Positions 51,629 through 61,137 are shown, counted from the first letter of the stretch. The stretch is 64,000 nucleotides of DNA from an uncultured Fulvivirga sp. (GCA_947500555.1 CANMSE010000006.1:130388-194387); one strand, 5' to 3'. Numbers and translations: made by a program. The notes: a model not told the origin generated them from the sequence alone.

Positions 51629-52528
51629 ATGACTATTCTCAAGGCTACTATTAAATATAGCGCTGACCTATTACATGATTTTTCAGTTTTACGGAAAGTG
51701 AAGCGTAATCAGCGTGAGATTATCAAATTGTCTAAATCACATGGCAAAACAGTGCATCTAGATAGCAATAAATTAGACTGTGGTAATATCGAGCATTATT
51801 ATCACTTTGTTTTTGATTTATTATTACCTCTTAGCTTAATCATTGATAAAGTACCACGTGATACCATTTTTTCAATCCACAATTTTGGACCTCTTACCAA
51901 AAACCTGCTAATCTTTTTTTCTGATAGGATAAAAATAACAACAGTCTCTAAAGAGGATAAAAAAAATATACTCTTTGGGATGAATCCTACCGCCTTAAGA
52001 GTGTTGAATTTTAATTTTCATAGACTTGTGAAGACTGCTTTTCATAATTTCAAAACCCTACAAAATGCGATACGAAAAAAAGTATTGCTCATAGAGCGAG
52101 TAGCCCCAGACCCATATTATTTAATGAATGCCAATAACAAAGGTTCGGGTACTTCACGCAGATCTATCGTAAATCACCAAGAGTTAAAAAACATGATACA
52201 GAGCGAGATATCAGCTCAATACGAGTTTCACAACTTAGTATTAGAAGAATTAACTCTTGAAGACCAAGTTCAATATTTCGGTTCGGCAGCTTTAATAATT
52301 GGTCAACATGGTGCAGGCCTAGCTAATATTGTCTGGATGAAGAATGGCTCTATGGTTATTGAATTTGGTTTTAATTCTAATAATCATTTCCAAAAAATAA
52401 GTAGATCTAAAAAGCATAAACATTATACTTACAAAAATCATCGGGAGAAACACATAACAATTGACATAGATGATTTTCGTATTTGGTTAACTTCAAATCA
52501 ACAGTTGAAAAAATTTCTTAAACATTGA
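51629..52528 (+). CDS. Glycosyltransferase family 61 (DUF563) protein
   Basis: A 299-residue GT61-like transferase. Family hallmarks: HYYHFVFDLLLPLSLII near residue 50, SRRSIVNHQELKNMI (about 176-190) and LTLEDQVQYFGSAALIIGQHGAGLANIVWMKNGSMVIEFG (about 210-250), the last being the nucleotide-sugar region with HGAGL. No signal peptide is evident. Next gene, 21 bp later, is a polytopic membrane protein of the PMT type; both probably build a cell-surface glycan. Sugar specificity unknown. Confidence 0.87.
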   Translation: MTILKATIKYSADLLHDFSVLRKVKRNQREIIKLSKSHGKTVHLDSNKLDCGNIEHYYHFVFDLLLPLSLIIDKVPRDTIFSIHNFGPLTKNLLIFFSDRIKITTVSKEDKKNILFGMNPTALRVLNFNFHRLVKTAFHNFKTLQNAIRKKVLLIERVAPDPYYLMNANNKGSGTSRRSIVNHQELKNMIQSEISAQYEFHNLVLEELTLEDQVQYFGSAALIIGQHGAGLANIVWMKNGSMVIEFGFNSNNHFQKISRSKKHKHYTYKNHREKHITIDIDDFRIWLTSNQQLKKFLKH

Positions 52529-52549
52529 AAAAGGCTATATCATAATGTG

Positions 52550-53722
52550 ATGCCAATTACCAATATTTTTCAATTCAGAACCACTAACGTCACACTACTA
52601 TCCATCCTCTATTTTGTGATGAGTGTATATCTATTCAATAAATATGGAACTCAGTTTGTCAATGACTCTCCAAGATATTTAAACTACGCCTGTTATTTAA
52701 AAAGTGGCTTCTATTACGACCCACTTAACTTTTGGTATTTCACTTATGCAATTTTTATTTATCTCCATCAGTTTTTCTCTGATGCCATCCTACCCATAAT
52801 TATCAACCAATACCTAATAGGGTATTTTGCTGTTTTGGCTCTCTACAGAGCTACAGGAATAATTACGGGAAATAAGACGACAGCCTTACTAGCTAGCCTA
52901 TTATTTATTATTTTTCCTGATAACCTATTTTGGCACTCCTACATCCTTACGGAATCGATCTACAGTTCCTTTTTATGTTTTTCATTTTATGCAATCATAC
53001 TTCACTTAAAAGCACCAACAAAAAGTAACTTTACTCTAATAGTCATTACGGTTACAATCTGCTTTTTCTGTAAACCCACATCACCAGCTCTCATTTTTGC
53101 TTTGGTAATACCATGGTTGGCTAAATTTTTAAAGAATCCTTCATACCGACTTTGGAAAATTAGTAGTTTAATTGTGACTGGGATGACAGTTCTTATTCTG
53201 GCAAACCAGATGATCAACATGCATCGAGTGATGCTAATTTATGAGAAAGGTGATATCATTTTTGCCATGCATCAAATACCCAATAATCCATTTCATGACT
53301 TTCTCAGAGTCACCCCACCTGATGATCTACATGTACCTGAGCAGGATGGCCCATTAATAATTAGCATGGTAGAATTTATAGTTAATAATCCAATCTATTG
53401 GGTAAAATTATTGCTTGGAAAACTAATTGTCTATTTAAGTCACATTCGCCCTTATTGGTCATGGAGTCATATAATAGCAGTGATACTAATTATATGGCCT
53501 AGTTATTATTTTGCTATAATGACACTAAGAAAGAAGCTACTTTCTAAGAAATTACTACTTCCAATATTTACTTATTTACTGATGCATTTGCTAATTGTCT
53601 GTAATACATGGGTAGATTGGGATGCAAGATTCTTCGTGCCATTATTTCCAGCATTAGCTCTCTTGGCTGCAGTTGGTTTAGCTGATAAGCTCGAGCAACT
53701 CCAAGCAAAGCCGTTTAGATAG
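52550..53722 (+). CDS. Polytopic membrane glycosyltransferase-like protein (PMT/GT39-83 type)
   Basis: A 390-residue membrane protein with about 9-10 helices, an early periplasmic loop carrying acidic residues (NDSPRYLNYACYLKSG) and PDNLFWHSYILTESIYSSFLCF, which recall the EP/PMT family GT-C transferases using polyprenyl-phosphate sugars. A C-terminal WVDWDARFFVPLFPALALLAAVGLADKLEQL fits that family. ATG 52550 is used; GTG 52547 directly precedes it. Same operon as the GT61 gene. Substrate unknown. Confidence 0.7.
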   Translation: MPITNIFQFRTTNVTLLSILYFVMSVYLFNKYGTQFVNDSPRYLNYACYLKSGFYYDPLNFWYFTYAIFIYLHQFFSDAILPIIINQYLIGYFAVLALYRATGIITGNKTTALLASLLFIIFPDNLFWHSYILTESIYSSFLCFSFYAIILHLKAPTKSNFTLIVITVTICFFCKPTSPALIFALVIPWLAKFLKNPSYRLWKISSLIVTGMTVLILANQMINMHRVMLIYEKGDIIFAMHQIPNNPFHDFLRVTPPDDLHVPEQDGPLIISMVEFIVNNPIYWVKLLLGKLIVYLSHIRPYWSWSHIIAVILIIWPSYYFAIMTLRKKLLSKKLLLPIFTYLLMHLLIVCNTWVDWDARFFVPLFPALALLAAVGLADKLEQLQAKPFR

Positions 53723-53765
53723 TTTCTCTTTCGTTTCCTGATTCAACTTGCTTAAATTAAAGGCT

Positions 53766-55231
53766 ATGAAAAACGCCATTTTATTCACTACGTTCATCAT
53801 ACTTCTTACTGGTTTTGCTACCGCACAAAGCAGAAAACTACCCGTAGACACCATGGTTGTAACCAATCATACCAGTACTATTAATGGTAGTAAAGTGACT
53901 TATCGCGCTACTACTGGCACACAACCGGTATGGGACGAAAATGATAAAGAGGTTGCTACACTATTTTACACTTACTATCGTAGAACTGATATCAACAATA
54001 CTGCTAATAGACCACTCATTATGTCATTTAATGGTGGGCCAGGATCAGCTTCTGTCTGGATGCATGTGGCTTATACAGGCCCTCAAGTCCTCAATATTGA
54101 TGAAGAAGGCTTCCCTGTACAACCTTATGGAGTTCACGAAAACCCCTACTCTATCCTGGATGGCAGATATAGTTTTTATAAATCCGGTTAACACTGGTTA
54201 TTCCAGGCCAATTATTGAAGAAGGAAAGGAAATCGATAGATCACATCGAATACCTAGCTGAGTGGCTCAACACATTCGTCACCCGTCATGAGAGGTGGAC
54301 ATCACCCAAATACCTGATAGGTGAAAGCTATGGGGGTACTCGGGTTTCAGGACTGGCACTCGAGCTGCAAGAGAGACAATGGATGTATCTGAATGGTGTT
54401 ATTTTGGTTTCACCAGCTGATTATAAAGTTTTTAATTCAGATGTGCCTGTTTCTTCTGCACTAAACCTCCCTTACTTTACTGCTGCTGCCTGGTATCATA
54501 AAATGCTCCCTGCTGATTTACAAGAGAAAGATCTTTTGGAAGTGCTCCCAGAAGCAGAAGAATTCGCACTGAATACCTTAATGCCAGCACAAGCTCGTGG
54601 TGGCTTTATTGATGAAAATGAAAGGAAACAAGTCGCTTCAAAAATGGCTTACTATTCAGGACTCTCTGAAAAGTCCATTTTGCAAAACAATCTGGACGTT
54701 TCAACAGCTTTTTTCTGGAAAGAGCTGCTAAGAGATAAAGCCGGTCAGACTATTGGGCGACTTGACTCACGTTACCTGGGTTTGGATAAGATGGATGCAG
54801 GTACATCACCAGACTACAGTGCGGAGCTTACTTCATGGCTGCATTCTTTCACTCCTGCAATCAACTACTACATAAGGGAACAGCTTAAATTCAAAACGGA
54901 TGTGAAATACAATATGTTCGGACCTGTAAGACCCTGGGACAACAGTGATAACAATACAAGAGACAACCTTAGAAAAGCCATGGCCGAAAACCCTTACTTA
55001 AAGGTTATGTTTCAGGCTGGGTACTATGATGGAGCTACTACTTATTTCAATTCAAAATATACTATGTGGCAAGTTGATCCTAGTGGTAAGATGAAAGATA
55101 GATTTAGTTTCAAAGGCTACCGCAGCGGACATATGATGTATCTTAGAAAAGCGGACTTGAAAAGTGCCAATGATGATTTGCGAGAGTTCATTAAAGGAAG
55201 CTTATCTAATGGAAAGTCTGCTAAGTATTAA
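53766..55231 (+). pseudogene. Serine carboxypeptidase (peptidase S10), disrupted by two frameshifts
   Basis: The reading frame is split over three frames. Frame 1 (53766-54161) has signal FIILLTGFATAQ, FYTYYRRTDINN and SFNGGPGSASVW, the oxyanion region of S10. After a shift at about 54162 the next frame continues with DIVFINPVNTGYSR, and after a second one at about 54237-54245 the third frame carries DHIEYLAEWLNTFV, catalytic Ser in GESYGGTRVSG, Asp in MFQAGYYDGATTYF and His in GYRSGHMMY. Around the second site a few residues usually found in the family (such as FFGV) also seem missing. Catalytic residues are all in the third part, but no intact protein can be made. Confidence 0.88.
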
Positions 55232-55252
55232 TTGAATAGACAACAGTATTAG

Positions 55253-55260
55253 TAACTTTG
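55253..55260 (+). promoter_or_regulatory. Promoter element TAACTTTG with TTG 18 bp upstream
   Basis: TAACTTTG lies 4 bases before ATG 55265, and a TTG at 55232-55234 lies 18 bp upstream, matching the Bacteroidota -33/-7 consensus. The message would be leaderless. Confidence 0.55.
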
Positions 55261-55264
55261 GAAA

Positions 55265-55645
55265 ATGAAACGGGATAAGATCACTAGTGTTTTGAAAGTT
55301 AGCAACTGGCTGCTTCTTAGTGCTGTAGTATACTGTGCCGCATTATTATTTGATGTCCCTGAAAGTTCATTACAACGATTATCTGCTTCCTACGATACTG
55401 AGCAATTTGATGAGGTAAGTGACTCAAGTAGTACGGCTTTTGAATTTTTCTCTTCTGGAGAAGTAAGTGACGCTTCCGACAATCGTTGTTACAGACTAAG
55501 TGACTCCATTTATTTAGTCTTTATTTTAAATAGAAAATATAGTCTAATACTAAAAAGGTTAAACCTAGACTACTCCGTACCTTACTATACCTTTCAAACA
55601 AGACACTATTACCCAACAGATGATGACCATGAAACAGTTGCTTAG
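55265..55645 (+). CDS. Small protein of unknown function with one membrane helix
   Basis: A 126-residue protein: one hydrophobic segment (about 14-28, LLLSAVVYCAALLF) followed by a Ser/Asp-rich extracytoplasmic part (YDTEQFDEVSDSSSTAFEFF) and a C-terminus with aromatic residues (VPYYTFQTRHYYPTDDDHE). No motif. Reality is supported by a promoter element directly upstream. It follows the broken carboxypeptidase and may be transcribed with the next two genes. Confidence 0.6.
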   Translation: MKRDKITSVLKVSNWLLLSAVVYCAALLFDVPESSLQRLSASYDTEQFDEVSDSSSTAFEFFSSGEVSDASDNRCYRLSDSIYLVFILNRKYSLILKRLNLDYSVPYYTFQTRHYYPTDDDHETVA

Positions 55646-55705
55646 TTAAGCATCTAAAGTCATTCACCAACTCCGGTGAATAATGTTTCATGTAATTAAC
55701 TGAAA

Positions 55706-55891
55706 ATGAAAAAAATTAAAAAGCTCCTAAAGCTAAGTAGCTTTATTATTGTTATAATATTAGCATCAATTGGCTTGGGCTTCAATGCCGCAATTTTTCC
55801 TACTGCTCGAAGAGAAGAAAAACCATCGCATCTCGTTGAACAAGTGGAAAATGAAGAAAACGAAAATGAAGCGTCTGAAGAAAAACAATGA
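55706..55891 (+). CDS. Small single-helix membrane protein
   Basis: A 61-residue protein: a basic N-terminus (KKIKKLLK), one hydrophobic helix (about 11-30, SFIIVIILASIGLGFNAAIF) and a Glu/Asn-rich tail (EQVENEENENEASEEK). Its stop is 3 nt before the GTG of the AlkB-like gene. Possibly translated with that gene; function unknown. Confidence 0.6.
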   Translation: MKKIKKLLKLSSFIIVIILASIGLGFNAAIFPTARREEKPSHLVEQVENEENENEASEEKQ

Positions 55892-55894
55892 GAA

Positions 55895-56506
55895 GTGCTA
55901 AAGCTGTTTAATGAACCATTCGACCCTAATCATAACTTACTACCCTATGACGGTATTGTAAACTATTACGGGGTAGTCTTACCATTAAAAGAGGCCAATC
56001 ACTTTTTTCAACAGCTCAATGAGAACATAGCATGGCGAAATGATGAAGCTTTCATTTTTGGAAAGCACTATATTACCAAAAGGAAAGTTGCGTGGTATGG
56101 TGACAAAGAGTTTGAGTATGAGTACTCAAATTCTTTGAAAAAAGCACTACCCTGGACTAATGAACTGGTCAGGTTGAAAGCTGTGGCAGAAAAAGTCACC
56201 AATGAAACTTACAATTCATGCCTGTTGAACCTTTATCATAATGGCTCTGAGGGTATGGCTTATCATAGTGATGACGAAAAGGATTTAAAACCTAATGGAG
56301 CCATTGCCTCCATCACTCTTGGGGCAGAACGTAAATTTTCCTTCAAACATAAAGAGTCCAAGGAAACTGTATCATTGATGCTAGAACACGGCAGCTTACT
56401 AGTTATGAAAGGTGTAACCCAAACCTGGTGGAAACATCGATTACCACCCACCAAAAAAGTAACTACTCCAAGAGTCAATCTGACGTTCAGAACGATCATG
56501 GAATAG
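55895..56506 (+). CDS. AlkB-like 2-oxoglutarate/Fe(II) dioxygenase
   Basis: A 203-residue enzyme of the AlkB family that repairs alkylated bases. Iron ligands HxD in MAYHSDDE (about 124-126) and His in WWKHRLPP (about 180), with 2OG-binding Arg in RVNLTFR, are in the right order; NLYHNGSEGMAYHSD and SITLGAERKFSF are typical of the family. The start is GTG at 55895; no suitable ATG lies nearby. Most likely the cytosolic 1-methyladenine/3-methylcytosine repair enzyme. Confidence 0.88.
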   Translation: MLKLFNEPFDPNHNLLPYDGIVNYYGVVLPLKEANHFFQQLNENIAWRNDEAFIFGKHYITKRKVAWYGDKEFEYEYSNSLKKALPWTNELVRLKAVAEKVTNETYNSCLLNLYHNGSEGMAYHSDDEKDLKPNGAIASITLGAERKFSFKHKESKETVSLMLEHGSLLVMKGVTQTWWKHRLPPTKKVTTPRVNLTFRTIME

Positions 56507-56555
56507 TATAATGTTGAAATTCGTTAGTTTTAAATATACCAAGCACTATAAAGAA

Positions 56556-57647
56556 ATGAATAAGTACTTCTTGTTCCTTATCCTACTCCTTATCATTAGC
56601 TGTGATTCTGACTCCGATAATCCGGTGACACCTACAGAAGAACCTTGCGAAACTGAGATGGCCAAAGGAGACCGTACGATAGGAATTGATTTACTAGATA
56701 ATAATGAGATACTTAATTTCGATAATAACCTGGCTTTGGCTTCAGAACTAGGAGTTGAGTTCATTGCACTTCACCTTCCATGGACATCAATAGAGACCGC
56801 TCCAAATGTTTATGAAGATCCTGGAAGTGCTTTGGAATTGTTGGGACAGGTAGCTCAAAGTAATAATTTATTATTCAGCCTTACTATCAGGCCAATTGAC
56901 ATTCCAGGAAAATTTGTTCCATCAGATCTGGAAAGCACAAGATTCAATGACTCAGAAATGATTAACAGATTTAAATCACTTATTGATTTTATACTCACCA
57001 AAGTTGATGTCAATGTTCTTCTGAATTTTCAGATCGGCAATGAAATTGATGGGTATAATACCAGTACTGAACCAGCTTCTTTTTGGGCAGACTATGGTAT
57101 ATTCTTAAGTGAAATGACCGCTTACTTACACACTATTCGGCCCTCACTTAAGGTGGGTTTTACAGGCACACTTCATGGGTTGATTGCTCAGACCACCACC
57201 TTCGATCAACTGCTTACCAATGTCGATATCTTAGGAGCCAACTATTATCCTTTAAATGGTGATTTCACCGTTAAAGATCCTGTAGCTGTTTTTGATGACA
57301 TTGAAGATCTCATTAATTCATACCCCAATGCTTCTATTTATATGCAAGAAGTAGGCTATCAAACCAGTGTTACATGCAATAGCAGCGAAGCAAAACAAGG
57401 TGAGTTTTTTGACAATCTATTTTGCGTGTGGGATACTTACTCATCAGAAATTAAGTCTATGAATATTGTTCGCCTTAACGATTTATCCCAATCCAGTGCT
57501 GAAAGTAGTGCCCTCCCCTATGGCATTTCGGATGAAAGATTTATAGAGTATCTAAGAACATTAGGAATTAGAACCTATCCTTCTTCAGGAACAAACAAAA
57601 CAGCATTCACAACAATAAAAGAAAACTTGTCAGAACGAGGATGGTGA
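56556..57647 (+). CDS. Lipoprotein with GH-A clan glycosidase-like TIM barrel
   Basis: A 363-residue lipoprotein: signal to LIISCDSDSDN (Cys followed by Asp-rich run). The mature part looks like a TIM barrel: GIDLLDNNEIL, ELGVEFIALHLPWTSIE, FSLTIRPIDIPGKF, VLLNFQIGNEIDGYN (acid/base Glu candidate) and YMQEVGYQTS (nucleophile Glu candidate). These two GNE and QEVG positions are the clan GH-A pattern. Family not resolvable (GH53- or GH5-like). ATG 56556 is favoured because the earlier in-frame Met would put 15 residues before the signal peptide. Confidence 0.72.
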   Translation: MNKYFLFLILLLIISCDSDSDNPVTPTEEPCETEMAKGDRTIGIDLLDNNEILNFDNNLALASELGVEFIALHLPWTSIETAPNVYEDPGSALELLGQVAQSNNLLFSLTIRPIDIPGKFVPSDLESTRFNDSEMINRFKSLIDFILTKVDVNVLLNFQIGNEIDGYNTSTEPASFWADYGIFLSEMTAYLHTIRPSLKVGFTGTLHGLIAQTTTFDQLLTNVDILGANYYPLNGDFTVKDPVAVFDDIEDLINSYPNASIYMQEVGYQTSVTCNSSEAKQGEFFDNLFCVWDTYSSEIKSMNIVRLNDLSQSSAESSALPYGISDERFIEYLRTLGIRTYPSSGTNKTAFTTIKENLSERGW

Positions 57648-57648
57648 T

Positions 57649-58596
57649 CTATCGTAATCTTTTTAGACCTTCTTTCGCCTGTTTCATATCGGGATCTTCT
57701 TTTAAGGACTGAGAGTAATAATCGATGGCTTTTGATTTCTGTCCGGTTTTCTCATAAATCATACCTAATCTCATTCTGGCACCGGCATGAGAAGGAGAAT
57801 TTTTCTTAGGTTCATTATTCAGGTATTCCTTTAAATACGTAATCCCTTTTTCTGTATTCTTTCCTGAAAGTGCACTTGTTTTACCATATTGATAAATTGC
57901 GTTTAGCTTATGATCATTATTGAGTGACAATGCCTCATAAGTTTCAAACGCTTTATCATATTCTTCTCTATTCTGATAAAAGCTTCCCAAATTTAAATTA
58001 TAAGCAGGATCTAGTTTGGAGGCCGCCACATATTCCTTTTCAGCAAGTTGAAATTTTTCCTCTCTTCTATACACTACTGCTCTTGCTAAATAGCCTTGTA
58101 GCAAATCAACTTTACCAATTTTGTTGGCCATATCCAGAGCCTTTTCCCAACTACCCCCCATAAATCCCGGGGCTTGAGTATAATACTCTATTAGACCCCA
58201 AAGGGCGTCAATACTTTTTGGATTTAATTCAACAGCGCGCTCATATTCACTTTTGATCTTCGGTGCAAGTAGTCCTTGTTTAAATACATTAGAATTTCCA
58301 GCAACCACCCCAAAAGTATTTCCAAGCCATAAATGATAATCCGAGTTACTATCATTTTGGTCAATAGCTTCTTCGAAGTATTCCTCGGCAGCGTCATAAT
58401 CTTCCTGATCAAACGCAATGCGCCCCAAATAAAACTGAGCATCAGCATAGTTCTTACTATTCTCATCTACGGCCTTAAGGATTCTCTCTGATTTTACCGG
58501 TTGCTTATTTTCATAATAGTTAATTGCATCAGCATAATTCTGCGCGAGAACAGAACTGGCCATCAGGTAAAAAAATAGAGGTGTAATAAATTTCAT
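57649..58596 (-). CDS. Secreted TPR-repeat protein
   Basis: A 315-residue protein with signal peptide (FFYLMASSVLAQ) and about six TPRs: ADAINYYENKQPVKSERILKAVDE, YADAQFYLGRIAFDQEDYDAAEEYFEEAID, YERAVELNPKSIDALWGLIEYYT and the C-terminal KSKAIDYYSQSLKEDPDMKQAKEGLKRL. No catalytic domain. Probably a periplasmic scaffold, function unknown. Converges on the glycosidase-like gene with 1 bp between the stops. Confidence 0.85.
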   Translation of the reverse strand: MKFITPLFFYLMASSVLAQNYADAINYYENKQPVKSERILKAVDENSKNYADAQFYLGRIAFDQEDYDAAEEYFEEAIDQNDSNSDYHLWLGNTFGVVAGNSNVFKQGLLAPKIKSEYERAVELNPKSIDALWGLIEYYTQAPGFMGGSWEKALDMANKIGKVDLLQGYLARAVVYRREEKFQLAEKEYVAASKLDPAYNLNLGSFYQNREEYDKAFETYEALSLNNDHKLNAIYQYGKTSALSGKNTEKGITYLKEYLNNEPKKNSPSHAGARMRLGMIYEKTGQKSKAIDYYSQSLKEDPDMKQAKEGLKRLR

Positions 58597-58696
58597 AATG
58601 TTGTTTTTGAGTTATTATCCAGACTTCAATTTTCGCATAATGGTTGCATCGCTACTTTGAATTCTTTCATAATTATCCTCGCTCCAACATATTAGA

Positions 58697-60349
58697 TTAT
58701 TTCACCGCTGCCATATATAGTTTTTTATAATACTCATCCGCCATGCGCTTAGCTGTGAAATACTTGTTTACATCATCTGCGGCTTTCCAAGTTAAGTTCA
58801 ACCATGCATCAGGTTTGTCATAGTACATAGGAATTATCTCGTTCTCCAAAATCTCATACATATGATCCAGGTCGTGTCTATCCTGTTGATCTTGTGAAAG
58901 AGAAAGATCCACCTCTGGAATGACAAAACTATTTTTACCATGCTTCGCGAATTCTAAAATCCAACCATCATTCGTAGAAAAGTTGACTGATCCATTCATT
59001 GCCGCTGTCATGCCGCTTGTTCCTGAAGCCTCCAATGGGATTCTTGGGTTGTTCAACCATACGTCACTTCCTTTTTTCATGAGAGATGAAAGTCGTAATT
59101 CGTAGCCAATAATTACCGTTGCATTTTTATACTGCTTGGTCAAATGAATTAGTTTATTGAACATCGCCACAGCACCATAGTCCAACGGGTACGGCTTTCC
59201 ACTCCAGATGATCTGGATAGGACGGTCTGTATTATTAAGCAATGATTCAAAGCGTTGAAGATCATGCGTGATTAAATCAGCTCGCTTATATTCCGCAAAC
59301 CTCCTCGCCCATACTATTGTGAGTACATCTGGATCCAATAATTTACCTGTTTGATCAGCTACTTCATCAAACAAAGCTTTTTTCAATTCTCTTTTTCTCT
59401 TTAAATAAGCCCCTCGATTCTCTTTGAGGTGTGCTTTTTCCAATAATTCATCAGTCCAATATTTTTTGTTTTGTGCGTTAGTTATCGCCTCTATTTCGCA
59501 AATACCTTCATAATCTCCCCACATTTCCTGAGACACCACCTGATGCTTTTTGGATACAGCATTTGCCTTTTTTGACCAGCGCAACGCAGCAAGGGTATGG
59601 TTGAACTGGCTATTTTCAAGCCCAATTAGTTGTTCTACCTCGCTCATTGGCAGATGATGGAAATAATTCATATCCATCAAGAAATTAGGGTCATTCACCT
59701 CGTTGCCAGCTTTTACAGGTGTGTGAGTGGTAAATACCAGCCTTTTCTTTACTTCATCTACCGATTTATATTGATCGTATAAATAGAAAGCTGCTGGTAG
59801 CCCATGTGCTTCATTCAAATGATATATGTCCGTTTGTCTACCCAAGGCCTCCAGCAGCTTTGCGCCACCAATCCCCAAGATGTTATATTGAGCTATTCTT
59901 GTGGCCAGATTGTTATCATATAGTTTATGTGTTATGGTATGAGCCAAATAATCATTTTCCGGATGATCTGTAGAAAGTAAATAAATAGGTGCGGTCCCAA
60001 ATACTTTCGGTGCCAAGTAAAACACTTTAACTTTTACATTTGAATTATGAACGGTAACATCCAGCTCAATGCCCGTATCTTCCAGGAAGGTGTAATAATG
60101 TTCCTCATTCAGAACGTCAAGTTCGTTATTAGATTTACGTGTTTGAGTGTAATATCCGTATTTCCATAATATACCAATGCCTAGTACATTTTGCTTCAAA
60201 TCATAAGCACTTCTCATATGAGAGCCAGCTAAAAACCCTAGACCTCCTGAGTATATTTTTAACGGTTGATCAATGGCAAACTCCATACTGAAGTAAGCAA
60301 CACTCTTTTCATACCCTTGAACTACTTTATATGGATGTTTATAAGTCAT
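58697..60349 (-). CDS. glgP: Alpha-glucan phosphorylase homologue with Thr at the PLP-lysine site
   Basis: A 550-residue GT35 (glycogen/maltodextrin phosphorylase) homologue of the short type. N-terminal VAYFSMEFAIDQPLKIYSGGLGFLAGSH is characteristic, as are FTTHTPVKAGNE, VWARRFAEYKRADLI, IQIIWSGKPYPLDYGAVAMFNKLIHL and the C-terminal NPRIPLEASGTSGMTAAMNGSVNF. In canonical enzymes the last stretch is EASGT-N/G-MK, Lys being the PLP Schiff-base residue; here residue 448 is Thr (codon ACA at 59006-59008). Phosphorylase activity is therefore doubtful unless cofactor use differs in this lineage. Monocistronic on the minus strand. Confidence 0.85.
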   Translation of the reverse strand: MTYKHPYKVVQGYEKSVAYFSMEFAIDQPLKIYSGGLGFLAGSHMRSAYDLKQNVLGIGILWKYGYYTQTRKSNNELDVLNEEHYYTFLEDTGIELDVTVHNSNVKVKVFYLAPKVFGTAPIYLLSTDHPENDYLAHTITHKLYDNNLATRIAQYNILGIGGAKLLEALGRQTDIYHLNEAHGLPAAFYLYDQYKSVDEVKKRLVFTTHTPVKAGNEVNDPNFLMDMNYFHHLPMSEVEQLIGLENSQFNHTLAALRWSKKANAVSKKHQVVSQEMWGDYEGICEIEAITNAQNKKYWTDELLEKAHLKENRGAYLKRKRELKKALFDEVADQTGKLLDPDVLTIVWARRFAEYKRADLITHDLQRFESLLNNTDRPIQIIWSGKPYPLDYGAVAMFNKLIHLTKQYKNATVIIGYELRLSSLMKKGSDVWLNNPRIPLEASGTSGMTAAMNGSVNFSTNDGWILEFAKHGKNSFVIPEVDLSLSQDQQDRHDLDHMYEILENEIIPMYYDKPDAWLNLTWKAADDVNKYFTAKRMADEYYKKLYMAAVK

Positions 60350-60520
60350 TTTATCATTTTCATTTTAAGATGTTGCAATTACGTGTGTTAAATTTTTCTT
60401 TCAAAATGACGTTTTGATCTACAACGTTTGCGGAGAAATTATTTTTTAAAATTGTGATTGGAAAGTCCCTCAAATAACCAAATCACCATTCGTTATTATC
60501 AAATTTTATAATATTGAACT

Positions 60521-61054
60521 ATGAAAGGTCATCTGTTTAGCTCTGAACACCTAGGGTTCAGAAACTGGCATGAGTCAGATCTCCAAGCTATGTTTACCAT
60601 TTGCTCTGATCCGAAAGTCATGACCTATTTCCCTTCAGTGCTAACGCTAGAAGAAACTTCTGCATTTATAACTAGAATGATGACTGAATTTGATCAAAAA
60701 GGCTATTGCTATTTCGCTACAGATCATCTTCAAACTGGTGAATTAATTGGGTTTATAGGAATATCATATAAAACATTTAAGGCAGACTTTACACCATGTA
60801 TAGATATCGGTTGGAGATTGTCCACTAAGTATCAAGGAAAAGGGTTGGCAACTGAAGGGGCAAAACGTTGTCTGGAATTCGGGTTTAAAGAACTAGGAAT
60901 ACAATCAATTGTTTCCATGGCATCTGAAATAAATATACCCTCGATCAGGGTGATGAAAAAAATTGGGATGACATATAAATGCTCCTTCAATCACCACCTT
61001 CTTAAAAATGAACCTCGCTTAAAGAAATGTGTTTTGTACGAATCTAATAGATAA
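60521..61054 (+). CDS. GNAT family N-acetyltransferase (RimJ/L type)
   Basis: A 177-residue acetyltransferase. Motif A is visible as IDIGWRLSTKYQGKGLATEGAKRCLEFGF (about 104-132; Q/RxxGxG/A acetyl-CoA loop YQGKGLATE) followed by ASEINIPSIRVMKKIGMTYKCSF, the RimJ/RimL-like C-terminal part. Acceptor amine unknown. Single gene. Confidence 0.88.
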   Translation: MKGHLFSSEHLGFRNWHESDLQAMFTICSDPKVMTYFPSVLTLEETSAFITRMMTEFDQKGYCYFATDHLQTGELIGFIGISYKTFKADFTPCIDIGWRLSTKYQGKGLATEGAKRCLEFGFKELGIQSIVSMASEINIPSIRVMKKIGMTYKCSFNHHLLKNEPRLKKCVLYESNR

Positions 61055-61109
61055 ACATTTTAAAAAATAATACTATTAATTTCCGAAGAAAAAGCCCCTT
61101 TAAAAAAGA

Positions 61110-61137
61110 AAACCTCTGTACCTAGGCACAGAGGTTT
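61110..61137. terminator. Hairpin terminator between convergent genes
   Basis: AAACCTCTGT (61110-61119) and ACAGAGGTTT (61128-61137) pair perfectly around an 8-nt loop. A-rich sequence lies upstream and no long T-run follows, so termination may act on the minus strand as well. Confidence 0.6.
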
